A stretch of 37,796 bases of DNA from assembly GCA_024279045.1 (NCBI GenBank), contig JAJRRZ010000027.1:1-37796 (forward strand). The letters run 5' to 3'. The notes beneath the pieces were generated by a model. The model did not search any database and was not told the DNA's origin. It saw only the letters and a program-made list of their open reading frames with translations. Positions 9,526 to 17,855 of the stretch are shown here, in pieces (position 1 is the first letter of the stretch; each line of letters opens with the position of its first letter). The DNA comes from Alphaproteobacteria bacterium. GTDB lineage: Bacteria > Pseudomonadota > Alphaproteobacteria > Rhizobiales > Aestuariivirgaceae. Made by a program: the position numbers and the translations under genes.

Positions 9526-9894
9526 GGTTCGGATGTGTCCTCGGTTTCGGGCTGTTTTTCCAAGTGTCGAACTGGCACCAGAGATATAAGCCGTGCGTGG
9601 CGGATGGCAAGCATATCGTGGCGGGGCAAGCGGCACGCTCAACCGGTCTCTTGCTCCAACAGGTGAAAAGCCATGCGCGGCAGGTGCAAAATAGTTGATT
9701 AGGCTAGTCGGGTATTTTATATCGCATGAGACAACAGGCGCGAACGGGTGCTGTCAGGGTGGTCTTGCGGTGTTGCCGCGGCTGCTCGACAGGCGAAAGC
9801 ATACATCCGCGCGACCGGAATTGCAAAGCCCCTGTTGCCGCGCCTGCTTGCTCATGGGGCAGGGTGCGCCGGGGTGCATATGGGAGAGACCGGC
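9526..9894. promoter_or_regulatory. Divergent intergenic region with candidate suf promoter and IscR-type dyad
   Basis: This 369-nt gap lies between the hydrolase (minus) and iscR (plus) and has no convincing gene. A near-palindrome GATTAG-G-CTAGTC sits at 9697-9709, followed by GGGTA. It overlaps a TTGATT (9695-9700) that could be a -35 element, with an AT-rich TTATAT at 9717-9722, 16 nt away, as a -10. An operator overlapping the promoter upstream of iscR would fit autoregulation. This is inference from position and symmetry. Confidence 0.4.
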
Positions 9895-10413
9895 ATGAAA
9901 CTTTCCACCAAGGGCCGCTATGCCGTCATGGCGATGGCCGACCTGGCCGTGCGCCAGAGCGACAGGCCGGTGCCGCTGGCCGCCATTGCCGCCAGCCAGA
10001 ACATCTCGCAGGAATACCTGGAGCAGCTTTTCGCCAGGCTGCGCCGTGCAGGGCTGGTGGAGTCGGTGCGCGGGCCTGGCGGTGGCTACCGCCTCAGCCA
10101 CGACCCGGAGGAAACCTTCATCATCGACATCATCCGTGCCGCGGACGAGGCGCTGCAGGTAACCCGGTGTGCTGATGGTGATGGTGTGATAGGTTGCCAG
10201 AATGGCGAGGCCTGTATCACGCACGAGCTGTGGTCGGCGCTGAGCCGGCAGATATGCAGCTTTCTCTCGCACATTACCCTGGGCGATGTTATCGAGAAGC
10301 GCAATCTGGCGCTGGCCGCGGAGGTGCGGCGCACTGCCGCGTTGCCGATGCACGACGCTGCCGGCGGCAGCCGCGCGAAGGCAGGCGCCAGGCGCGAAAG
10401 GGCCGATGCCTGA
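9895..10413 (+). CDS. iscR: Rrf2-family Fe-S-sensing regulator IscR
   Basis: A 172-residue winged-helix regulator beginning KLSTKGRYAVMAMADLA, the classic Rrf2/IscR opening. The recognition region RLRRAGLVESVRGPGGGYRLS is at about 48-68. C92, C101, C107 and a nearby H110 match the [2Fe-2S] ligand pattern of IscR (C92/C98/C104/H107 in E. coli), with slightly wider spacing. It probably reports cluster status to the downstream suf genes. An ATG five codons earlier (9880) is an alternative start. sufB begins 65 nt downstream on the same strand. The C-terminus is basic and Ala/Arg-rich. Confidence 0.93.
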   Translation: MKLSTKGRYAVMAMADLAVRQSDRPVPLAAIAASQNISQEYLEQLFARLRRAGLVESVRGPGGGYRLSHDPEETFIIDIIRAADEALQVTRCADGDGVIGCQNGEACITHELWSALSRQICSFLSHITLGDVIEKRNLALAAEVRRTAALPMHDAAGGSRAKAGARRERADA

Positions 10414-10478
10414 GCCGCGCAATGCCTGAACCATGCAAGGCAACCGTTTGCCGCGCCATCGAATACCGGAGATGATCA

Positions 10479-11942
10479 ATGGCCGATCAGGACACCATTC
10501 GCCAGGTCGAGGAGCTGAAGAAATACAAGTATGGCTTCGAGACGCAGGTGGAGACGGAAAAGGCTCCAAAGGGGCTGAACGAGGACATCATCCGCTTCAT
10601 CTCGCGCAAGAAGGGCGAGCCGGAGTGGATGCTGCAATGGCGCCTGAAAGCCTATGAGCTGTGGCTGAAGATGGAAGAGCCGCGCCACTGGCCCAACATC
10701 ACCTACGAGCCGATCGATTATCAGGATCTGCACTATTATGCGGCGCCGAAGAAGAAGAGCATCAAGAGCCTCGACGAGGTGGATCCGGAAATCCTGAAGA
10801 CCTACGAGAAGCTGGGCATTCCGCTGCGCGAGCAGGAGGTGCTGGCTGGCGTGGAGGGGGCGCCGAAGGTGGCGGTGGATGCGGTGTTCGATTCCGTCTC
10901 CGTGGCCACCACTTTCCGCGAGGAGCTGGAGAAGGCCGGCGTCATCTTCTGCCCCATCTCCGAGGCCATCCAGAACCACCCGGATCTGGTGCAGAAATAT
11001 CTCGGCTCGGTGGTGCCGCAGGGCGACAACTTCTTCGCCGCGCTCAATTCCGCCGTGTTCACCGACGGCTCCTTCGTCTACGTGCCGAAGGGCGTGCGTT
11101 GCCCCATGGAGCTGTCCACCTATTTCCGCATCAACGAGAAAAAGACCGGGCAGTTCGAGCGCACGCTGATCATCGTCGATGAGGGCGGTTACGTGAGCTA
11201 CCTGGAAGGCTGCACCGCGCCGATGCGCGACGAGCATCAGTTGCATGCGGCGGTGGTGGAGCTGATCGCGCTGGATGATGCGGAGATCAAGTATTCCACG
11301 GTGCAGAACTGGTATCCCGGCGACGAGGAGGGCAGGGGCGGCGTCTATAACTTCGTGACCAAGCGCGCCGATTGCCGCGGCAGGAACTCCAGGGTGAGCT
11401 GGACACAGGTGGAGACCGGCTCGGCCATCACCTGGAAGTATCCTTCCTGCATCCTGCGCGGCGACAATTCGGTGGGCGAGTTCTATTCCATCGCCATTTC
11501 CAACAATGCCCAGCAGGTGGATTCCGGCACCAAGATGGTGCACCTGGGGCGCAACACGAAAAGCCGCATCATCTCCAAGGGCATTTCCGCCGGCAGGTCG
11601 CAGAATACCTATCGCGGGCTGGTGTCGGTGCACCGCAAGGCGCACGGGGCGCGCAACTTCACCCAGTGCGACAGCCTGCTGATCGGCGAGAGGTGCGGCG
11701 CGCACACCGTGCCCTACATTCAGGCCAAGACACCGCATGCGAAGGTGGAGCATGAAGCCACCACCAGCAAGATCGCCGAGGATCAGCTGTTCTATCTGCG
11801 CACCCGCGGCATTCCGGAAGAGGAGGCCGTGGCGTTGATCGTCAACGGCTTTGTGCGCGAGGTGATCCAGAAACTGCCCATGGAGTTCATGGCCGAGACA
11901 CAGAAGCTGATCGGCATTTCGCTGGAGGGCTCGGTGGGGTAG
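10479..11942 (+). CDS. sufB: Fe-S cluster assembly scaffold SufB
   Basis: A 487-residue core subunit of the cytoplasmic SufBCD scaffold. The family marker [21 protein letters not shown] contains C397, equivalent to the cluster-building cysteine C405 of E. coli SufB. A GGAG lies 7 nt upstream of the start. The beta-helix core contains [34 protein letters not shown] and [18 protein letters not shown]. It partners with SufD (12980) and the ATPase SufC (12187). It is separated from sufC by 244 nt carrying a palindromic repeat, an unusually wide gap within this cluster. Confidence 0.98.
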   Translation: MADQDTIRQVEELKKYKYGFETQVETEKAPKGLNEDIIRFISRKKGEPEWMLQWRLKAYELWLKMEEPRHWPNITYEPIDYQDLHYYAAPKKKSIKSLDEVDPEILKTYEKLGIPLREQEVLAGVEGAPKVAVDAVFDSVSVATTFREELEKAGVIFCPISEAIQNHPDLVQKYLGSVVPQGDNFFAALNSAVFTDGSFVYVPKGVRCPMELSTYFRINEKKTGQFERTLIIVDEGGYVSYLEGCTAPMRDEHQLHAAVVELIALDDAEIKYSTVQNWYPGDEEGRGGVYNFVTKRADCRGRNSRVSWTQVETGSAITWKYPSCILRGDNSVGEFYSIAISNNAQQVDSGTKMVHLGRNTKSRIISKGISAGRSQNTYRGLVSVHRKAHGARNFTQCDSLLIGERCGAHTVPYIQAKTPHAKVEHEATTSKIAEDQLFYLRTRGIPEEEAVALIVNGFVREVIQKLPMEFMAETQKLIGISLEGSVG

Positions 11943-12073
11943 GCGAAGGCTGCCGCTGGTGGAGCTTTCGCATGCTGGCGCCGCAGAAGGCAGAAGGCAA
12001 CGACAACGGGTTTTCTCCGGGACATGGAGATGACGTCAAAGGCCCGAAGTGGGACGCGAGAAACATGGTCATG

Positions 12074-12161
12074 TGTCATGCCCGGTCTGGAGCCGGGCAT
12101 CCAGGGCGGCAAACGCCGCGGCGTGTAGCTCTGGATTGCCGGATCAAGTCCGGCAATGACA
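12074..12161. repeat. Nested palindromic intergenic repeat between sufB and sufC
   Basis: The left arm is 12074-12104 and the right arm 12131-12161; each is 31 nt, and they are imperfect inverted copies of each other. Each arm is itself a palindrome: ATGCCCGG/CCGGGCAT on the left, ATTGCCGG/CCGGCAAT on the right. The layout TGTCATGCCCGG...CCGGCAATGACA is a dispersed repeat I recall from many alphaproteobacterial genomes. A partial relic may lie at 16675-16735. In mRNA it would fold into a cruciform-like structure inside the suf transcript. Confidence 0.75.
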
Positions 12162-12186
12162 GGGAGCAGAAACGGGAAAATGTGAA

Positions 12187-12966
12187 ATGCTGCTGGAAGT
12201 GAAGGACCTGCGGGTGCAGGTAACGCCGGAAGATGAAGAGGATGCGGGCGAGGCGAAGGAAATCCTGAAAGGCCTGTCGCTGTCGCTGGATCGTGGCGAG
12301 GTGCACGCCATCATGGGCCCGAACGGCTCGGGCAAGAGCACGCTGTCGCATGTGCTGGCCGGCAAGCCGGGCTACGAGGTGAGCGGCGGCGAGGTGCTGT
12401 TCGACGGCGAGGACATTCTCGAACTGGAGCCGGAAGAGCGCGCCGCGAAGGGGCTGTTCCTGGCCATGCAGTATCCGGTGGAAATCCCCGGCGTGCCTTA
12501 CATGCAGTTCCTGAAGATTGCCGTGAACTCCCAGCATAAGCTGCGCGGAGAGGAGGAGCTTTCCACGCCGGACTTCATGCGCTTGGTGCGCGAGAAGGCG
12601 CGGGAACTGGATATTTCCATGGACATGCTCAAGCGCCCGGTGAACGTCGGCTTCTCCGGTGGCGAGAAGAAGCGCATGGAAGTGTTGCAGATGGCGGTGT
12701 TGCAGCCGTCCCTGTGCATTCTCGACGAGATCGATTCCGGGCTGGACATCGACGCGCTGAAGGTGGTGGCCGAGGGCGTGAATGCCCTGCGCGACGAAAC
12801 GCGCGGCTTTCTGGTGATCACCCATTATCAGCGGCTGCTGAACTACATCGAGCCGGATCACGTGCACATCATGGCCGATGGGCGCATCATCCGCTCCGGC
12901 GGCAAGGAACTGGCCTTGCAACTGGAAAAGGAAGGCTATGCCGCCTTCGTGCAGGACGCAGCATGA
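12187..12966 (+). CDS. sufC: Fe-S assembly ATPase SufC
   Basis: A 259-residue ABC-type ATPase that powers rearrangement of the SufB-SufD scaffold in the cytoplasm; despite the ABC fold it is not a transporter. The Walker A is GPNGSGKST (44-52), the signature is FSGGEKKRMEV (156-166) and the Walker B is CILDEIDSGLDID (about 177-189) with E181 catalytic. A short acidic insert, PEDEEDAGEAKE, near residues 14-25 sits before the P-loop. The stop is 13 nt from the sufD start, and its end carries the GAGGAG used as the sufD ribosome site. Confidence 0.97.
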   Translation: MLLEVKDLRVQVTPEDEEDAGEAKEILKGLSLSLDRGEVHAIMGPNGSGKSTLSHVLAGKPGYEVSGGEVLFDGEDILELEPEERAAKGLFLAMQYPVEIPGVPYMQFLKIAVNSQHKLRGEEELSTPDFMRLVREKARELDISMDMLKRPVNVGFSGGEKKRMEVLQMAVLQPSLCILDEIDSGLDIDALKVVAEGVNALRDETRGFLVITHYQRLLNYIEPDHVHIMADGRIIRSGGKELALQLEKEGYAAFVQDAA

Positions 12967-12979
12967 GGAGATGGCAAGC

Positions 12980-14302
12980 ATGAGCAAGCCGATCAACATG
13001 CTGGCGGCGGAACAGGCCTGGCGGGAGGCGCTGGCAGACTTTCAGGCCGACCCGGCGTGGCTGCAGCCGCAGCGCGCGGCGGCCTTCGCACGCTTTGCCG
13101 AGCTGGGCCTGCCCACCCCACGCACGGAAAACTGGCGCTGGAGCGACATTCATCGCCACCTGAACGCGCTCTACACGCCACTGGCGGAGCCGCAAACGGC
13201 AGCCGAGGCGGCGCGGGCATTGCTGGATGATCACCTGCTGAAGGTGGCCGATGCGGCAACGATGGTGTTCGTCGATGGCCGCTTCGCCCCGGAACTGTCG
13301 CGGCTGATGGAGGAAGAGGGGGTGGAGGTCGTCGCCCTGTCGGAAACGCCGCTGCCCATCGACTGGGCCGATCTCGCCGCCGACGAGCACGACGCGATGG
13401 ATCTGCTCAACCTGGCCCATGCCGGCGATGGCGCGCTGATCCGCGTGCGCACCGGGGTGCGGGCGGGCATTCCGCTGTTGCTGGTGAACATTCTCACCGG
13501 TGCGGGGCATTCCACCGCGCTGCGCCATTTCATCCGGGTGGAGGAGGGCGCTTCCTTCACCCTCTACGAGGCGCAACTGGGCGGCGGCGATCATGTGGCC
13601 AATGTGGCGACGAAGGCCATCGTGCATGACCATGCCAGCCTGCGCCGCGTGCAGGTGAACGAGACCGACGAGCAGGCCATTCGCCTTGCGGCGCTGCGCG
13701 CGGAGGTGCTGGGCCATGCCACGTTGCACGATACCACGCTGCTCACCGGCGGGCGTTACCACCGCCAGCACACGGAAGTGCATCTGAACGGCGAGCATGC
13801 CGACATCACCACCAATTGCGCCTATCTGATCCGCGGGCGGCAGCATGCCGACACGCGGCTGCTGATCAACCATGCCAAGGCGCACGGCGCCTCGCGCGAG
13901 ACCTTCAAGTGCGTGATGGACGAACATGCGCGCGGGGTCTTTCAGGGGCTGATCAACGTCGCGCCGGGGGCTTCGGCCACCGATGGGCAGATGGCGGCGC
14001 ATGGCCTGTTGCTGGGTGAGGCAGCGGAGTTCGACTCCAAGCCGGAGCTGACCATCTATCACGACGACGTGGCCTGTGCGCATGGCTCCACGGTCGGCGC
14101 GCTGGACGAGGAGCAGATGTTCTACCTGCGCGTGCGCGGCATTTCCGAGCGCCGGGCGCGGGCGTTGCTGGTGGCGGCCTTTGTCGGCGAAGTGTTCGAT
14201 GGCATCGAGGAAGAGGCCGTGCGCGAGGCGCTGGCCGCCCATGCAGAACGGTGGCTGGCCGAGGGCGCGGAACGGGGTGGCAAGCCGGAGGCGGCGGCAT
14301 GA
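12980..14302 (+). CDS. sufD: Fe-S cluster assembly protein SufD
   Basis: A 440-residue partner of SufB. The C-terminal region holds VACAHGSTVGALDEEQMFYLRVRGIS, where H368 corresponds to the SufD histidine (H360 in E. coli) that with SufB C405 forms the cluster-assembly site. The N-terminal part contains PTPRTENWRWSDIHRHLNALY, typical of SufD. Two ATGs lie close together (12971 and 12980). The second is chosen because GAGGAG (12965-12970) is 9 nt away, whereas it abuts the first. The stop overlaps the sufS start (ATGA), implying translational coupling. Confidence 0.96.
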   Translation: MSKPINMLAAEQAWREALADFQADPAWLQPQRAAAFARFAELGLPTPRTENWRWSDIHRHLNALYTPLAEPQTAAEAARALLDDHLLKVADAATMVFVDGRFAPELSRLMEEEGVEVVALSETPLPIDWADLAADEHDAMDLLNLAHAGDGALIRVRTGVRAGIPLLLVNILTGAGHSTALRHFIRVEEGASFTLYEAQLGGGDHVANVATKAIVHDHASLRRVQVNETDEQAIRLAALRAEVLGHATLHDTTLLTGGRYHRQHTEVHLNGEHADITTNCAYLIRGRQHADTRLLINHAKAHGASRETFKCVMDEHARGVFQGLINVAPGASATDGQMAAHGLLLGEAAEFDSKPELTIYHDDVACAHGSTVGALDEEQMFYLRVRGISERRARALLVAAFVGEVFDGIEEEAVREALAAHAERWLAEGAERGGKPEAAA

Positions 14303-15552
14303 CGGAGGTGCTGGCCAGAAAGGCGGGAGCCGCGGCCCTTGATGTGGAACGCATCCGCGCGGATTTTCCCATCCTGTCGCGGCAGGTGCACGGCAAGCCG
14401 CTGGTCTATCTGGACAACGGCGCATCGGCCCAGAAGCCGCAATGTGTCATCGATGCCGTATCCCGCGCCTATGCGGAGGAATATGCCAACGTGCACCGCG
14501 GGCTGCATTATCTCTCCAACCTGGCCACGGAGCGCTTCGAGGCGGCGCGCGAGACGGTGCGCGGCTTTCTCAACGCTGCTTCCACCGACGAGATCGTCTT
14601 CACCCGCAACGCCACGGAGGCCATCAACCTGGTGGCGGCCAGCTTCGGCCAGGCGTTCATCGGCGAGAGCGACGAGATCATCGTCTCGCTGCTGGAGCAT
14701 CATTCCAACATCGTGCCGTGGCATTTCCACCGCGAGCGCAAGGGCGCGGTGCTGAAATGGATCCCGGTGGATGATGATGGCCAGCTCATCGTCGAGGAAT
14801 ACGAAAGGCTCTTCACGCCGCGCACGAAAATCGTGGCGCTGACCCACATGTCCAACGCGCTGGGCACCATTCCACCGGTGAAGGAGATGATCCGCATTGC
14901 CCATGAGCACGGTGTGCCGGTGCTCGTTGACGGGTCGCAGGCGGCGGTGCACCTGCCGGTGGACGTGCGCGATCTCGACGCCGATTTCTATGTCTTCACC
15001 GGGCACAAGACCTATGGCCCCAGCGGTATCGGCGTGCTGTATGGCAAGTCCGAATGGCTGGAGAAGCTGCCGCCTTACATGGGCGGGGGCGAGATGGTGG
15101 GCGAGGTTACGCCGGAGACAATCGACTATGCCGCGCCACCGCATCGCTTCGAGGCCGGCACGCCACCCATCGTGCAGGCCATCGGCCTGGGCGAGGCATT
15201 GAAATACATGGACGGCATCGGGCGCGAGAAGATTGCCGCGCACGAGGCGGCACTGCTGACTTATGCGACGGAGCGGCTCGGCGGCTTGGAGGGATTGCGC
15301 ATTATCGGCACGGCGCGGGAGAAGGGTGCGATCGTCTCCTTCGAGCTGCAAGGCGTGCACTCGCATGACCTGGCGCAGATCATCGATCGATACGGCGTGG
15401 CGGTGCGCGCCGGAACCCATTGCGCGCAGCCCATCCTGCAACGCTTTGGCGTGCGCAGCACCTGCCGCGCCAGCTTTGCCATGTACAACACGATCGAAGA
15501 AGTGGATGCACTGGCCGAGGCGCTGGAGAAGGCGAAGATGTTCTTCATGTGA
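14299..15552 (+). CDS. sufS: SufS-type (group II) cysteine desulfurase
   Basis: A 417-residue pyridoxal phosphate enzyme that takes sulfur from cysteine as an enzyme persulfide and supplies it for cluster assembly. VYLDNGASAQKPQCVIDA lies near the N-terminus. The cofactor lysine is K237 in FTGHKTYGPSG. The active cysteine is C375 in RAGTHCAQPILQRF, the short-loop group II type. The ATG overlaps the sufD stop. No sufE or sufU sulfur acceptor gene, and no second iscS-type desulfurase, is visible in the cluster, so the acceptor must be elsewhere. Confidence 0.97.
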   Translation: MTEVLARKAGAAALDVERIRADFPILSRQVHGKPLVYLDNGASAQKPQCVIDAVSRAYAEEYANVHRGLHYLSNLATERFEAARETVRGFLNAASTDEIVFTRNATEAINLVAASFGQAFIGESDEIIVSLLEHHSNIVPWHFHRERKGAVLKWIPVDDDGQLIVEEYERLFTPRTKIVALTHMSNALGTIPPVKEMIRIAHEHGVPVLVDGSQAAVHLPVDVRDLDADFYVFTGHKTYGPSGIGVLYGKSEWLEKLPPYMGGGEMVGEVTPETIDYAAPPHRFEAGTPPIVQAIGLGEALKYMDGIGREKIAAHEAALLTYATERLGGLEGLRIIGTAREKGAIVSFELQGVHSHDLAQIIDRYGVAVRAGTHCAQPILQRFGVRSTCRASFAMYNTIEEVDALAEALEKAKMFFM

Positions 15553-15691
15553 AATACGCCCTGCTCGCCATCTCCGCCGCCTTGTTCATCATTCGAGGGC
15601 GGCACAGAGGAGGCGGGCAGGGCAGAAGGCGAAACGCGAAACGCAGGATGTGCCGGAAAAGGCAAGGATGTTTTGCATGCAAGGTGGTGCC

Positions 15692-16678
15692 ATGAGTGAT
15701 CGGGCCGATGACAAGACGCAGGGAAAGGGGCGCCGCTTCACACCTGAAGAGCGCGAGCAGATCAAGCGCGAGTTGAAGGCGCAGATGCGTGCCTACGTGG
15801 ATGCGCTGAAGGCGCAGATGCTGGCCAACAGGGAAGGCGGCAAGCCCGACCTGGAAGAGGCCATGAGCAAGGCCGAACAGGAAGCCGCGCGCAAGATCGC
15901 CGAGCAGGCGGCGCAGGGTGATCCGATGGTGGAGGAGGTCGCGCGCGTGCAGGCAGCGGCGCACCCGTCGGCGCAACCCGCGGCGGCTCCTTCGGCTTCG
16001 TCGGCTCTGTCGGCACAGCCCGCGCCCCGGTCTGGCCAGCAGGCGACGCACCATGACGGGATGATCCCGAAGCTGTCGAGCTGGAAGCCGGCGACGAAGC
16101 AGGAGGACGAGCCGGAGAAACAGCCCACATCACAGCCCGTGGCACAACCTGATGCGCGCGAGGTGCTCGATGTCGCCAGCAAGGCCGATGAAGCGCCGCC
16201 GCCGCAAGCCGGCGCCGCGCCGCAGGCCGCGCAGCCTTCGCAGGCCTCCGCGGCCATTGACGTGAACCCCGGCGAAGATGCCGGCAGCTTTGATGCCGAT
16301 GCCGCGGAAGGGCAGGGCGGTTATATCGTGCCCGATGAGGAGGCGGCGAAATCGGCCATTCCGCGCGATGAGCTGGAGCGTTTGACGAAGGACATCATCG
16401 CCGCGCTGAAGACCATCTACGACCCGGAAATCCCGGTGGACATCTACGAACTGGGGCTGATCTACCGTATCGACATTGCCGATGATCGCACTGTTACCAT
16501 CGACATGACGCTGACCGCGCCGGGCTGCCCGGTGGCGGGCGACATGCCCGGCTGGGTGCAGAAGGCCGTGGCGGAGGTGGAAGGCGTGAATGACGTGAAG
16601 GTCAACCTGGTGTTCGACCCGCCGTGGGACATGTCGCGCATGTCCGACGAGGCGCGCCTTGCGCTGAACATGTTTTGA
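15692..16678 (+). CDS. sufT: SufT-like MIP18/DUF59 protein with long low-complexity N-terminus
   Basis: A 328-residue protein. The last ~100 residues are a clear MIP18-family (DUF59) domain, beginning LTKDIIAALKTIYDPEIPVD and including TAPGCPVAGD with C279 and LVFDPPWDMSRMS, as in SufT proteins that mature Fe-S enzymes. The first ~225 residues are unusual: a highly charged helical segment (about 15-75, FTPEEREQIKRELKAQMRAY onward), then an Ala/Pro/Gln/Ser-rich, probably disordered linker. Stand-alone DUF59 proteins are about 100-130 residues. The ATG has AAGGTGG 5 nt upstream; an ATG at 15677 is possible. It lies 139 nt after sufS. Confidence 0.85.
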   Translation: MSDRADDKTQGKGRRFTPEEREQIKRELKAQMRAYVDALKAQMLANREGGKPDLEEAMSKAEQEAARKIAEQAAQGDPMVEEVARVQAAAHPSAQPAAAPSASSALSAQPAPRSGQQATHHDGMIPKLSSWKPATKQEDEPEKQPTSQPVAQPDAREVLDVASKADEAPPPQAGAAPQAAQPSQASAAIDVNPGEDAGSFDADAAEGQGGYIVPDEEAAKSAIPRDELERLTKDIIAALKTIYDPEIPVDIYELGLIYRIDIADDRTVTIDMTLTAPGCPVAGDMPGWVQKAVAEVEGVNDVKVNLVFDPPWDMSRMSDEARLALNMF

Positions 16679-16691
16679 TCCGGCAATGAAT

Positions 16692-16707
16692 GGCAGGCTT
16701 GCCTGCC
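16692..16707 (+). terminator. Perfect hairpin in the sufT-sufA gap
   Basis: GGCAGGC (16692-16698), a TT loop, then GCCTGCC (16701-16707). There is no T-tract, so it may be an mRNA-processing or stabilising stem, or part of a decayed intergenic repeat. The flanking TTGATCCGGCAAT (16675-16687) matches one arm of the repeat at 12131-12161. Confidence 0.4.
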
Positions 16708-16742
16708 ACACGCCGCAGCAATGACGAAAGGAGCCAGGACAA

Positions 16743-17120
16743 ATGACCGGTATGGCAATCCTCAATCTGACCGATGCTGCCGTGGCGCGTATTCGTGCGT
16801 TGCAGGAGAAATCCGGCAAACCTGGTGCGGGCTTGCGCATATCGCTGAAGGAAGGCGGCTGCGCAGGCTATGAATACGACATGCAGTGGGCGGAAGAGCC
16901 CAACCCCGGCGATGACGTGGTGGAACAGGACGGCGTGAAGGTCTACATCGACCCGGGCGCATTGCTCTATCTGCTGGGCTCCACCATGGATTACCAGGAA
17001 GACAGGCTGAAGGCCGGTTTCGTCTTCGACAATCCCAACCAGATTTCCGCTTGCGGCTGTGGCGAATCGGTGCAGTTGAAGCCGGTGGATCCGGAGGTGG
17101 TGGAGAAAATCCGCGGTTGA
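16743..17120 (+). CDS. sufA: A-type Fe-S carrier SufA/IscA family
   Basis: A 125-residue HesB/IscA-type protein that carries assembled clusters to target apoproteins. The three conserved cysteines are present: one in KEGGCAGYEYDM (about residue 40) and two in ISACGCGESVQL near the C-terminus. Spacing and length are typical. GGAG lies 9 nt before the ATG; a second ATG three codons on is an alternative. It is the last suf gene here, 64 nt after sufT, and probably belongs to the same transcript. Confidence 0.95.
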   Translation: MTGMAILNLTDAAVARIRALQEKSGKPGAGLRISLKEGGCAGYEYDMQWAEEPNPGDDVVEQDGVKVYIDPGALLYLLGSTMDYQEDRLKAGFVFDNPNQISACGCGESVQLKPVDPEVVEKIRG

Positions 17121-17281
17121 ATATGCGCAATCCAGTGGGATGCAAGTGCATGCCACTGGCCGATGTTGCCGCCGCCAGGCACGCCAGCTCCATTGCCACA
17201 GTCTGTTCCGCACCGCCATGTCGGCAAGGTGCTGCACGGAGATGCCGGACGCTTTCACTCACGCCATTGTCAGGTGCACAT

Positions 17282-17301
17282 GATTATCACATGCGATAAT
17301 C
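17282..17301. promoter_or_regulatory. Perfect dyad upstream of the cytochrome gene
   Basis: GATTATC (17282-17288) and GATAATC (17295-17301) are exact inverted copies with a 6-nt spacer, 49 nt before the cytochrome start. The 20-bp symmetric, AT-containing site looks like an operator. There is no T-run to suggest termination. The regulator is unknown. Confidence 0.4.
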
Positions 17302-17349
17302 CCGCATGACCATATCAGGGTGGAGCACCTGCAAGAGAGAGTCGCGAAG

Positions 17350-17814
17350 ATGAAAACCTTGCACAGGCGCGGCATGTTTGCCGCAACAATGTTGTCTGCT
17401 GCCATTATGCTGTTGCCCGCACATGAGATACAGGCGCACAAGGGCGCGCAAGGCGTGGTGAAAGAGCGCATGAAGGGCATGATGCGCATGGAGAAAAGCT
17501 TGCGCCCCATCAATGCCATGCTGCAGGGCAAAAAGCCGTTCGACGCGAATCTGGTGCACAGGCAGGGGCGTGAGATCCTGCGCCATGCCGAGCGCATCCC
17601 GCACCTGTTTCCGCAGGGTTCGCTGCAATATCCCAGCGAGGCCGCGCCCGCCATCTGGCGGAACTTCGACGATTTCCGCCAGCGCGCCGATGAGCTGAAG
17701 CGCACCGCTCTGCTGCTGATGGAAGCCAACGCCGCCACCCTGCCGGACATCGCCCGCGAGATGCGCGCTGCCTGCAAGGGCTGCCACGAGAAATACCGCA
17801 TCGAGAAGGATTGA
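17350..17814 (+). CDS. Periplasmic c-type cytochrome of the cytochrome c'/c556 type
   Basis: A 154-residue protein with a signal peptide (1-29, ending IQA). It has a four-helix-bundle-like composition and a single haem site CKGCH close to the C-terminus (C142, C145, H146), followed by EKYR, the placement seen in cytochromes c' and c556. Several early methionines (M41, M44, M45, M47) could supply the sixth ligand of a c556-type low-spin haem. GAGAGAG precedes the chosen ATG; the frame opens 10 codons earlier. It follows sufA by 229 nt with its own dyad, so it is probably a separate unit. The electron partner is unknown. Confidence 0.88.
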   Translation: MKTLHRRGMFAATMLSAAIMLLPAHEIQAHKGAQGVVKERMKGMMRMEKSLRPINAMLQGKKPFDANLVHRQGREILRHAERIPHLFPQGSLQYPSEAAPAIWRNFDDFRQRADELKRTALLLMEANAATLPDIAREMRAACKGCHEKYRIEKD

Positions 17815-17855
17815 GGCGTCGCCAGGCCGCCATACAGGGCAGGGCGGTAGCGGAG

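Noticed and set aside
12887-14425. 512-codon minus-strand frame over sufD
   Set aside because: Antisense of a well supported gene, with typical antisense composition.
15553-15691. Possible small gene between sufS and sufT
   Set aside because: The only frame is an Arg/Gly-rich reading with no ribosome site; I see nothing supportable in these 139 nt.
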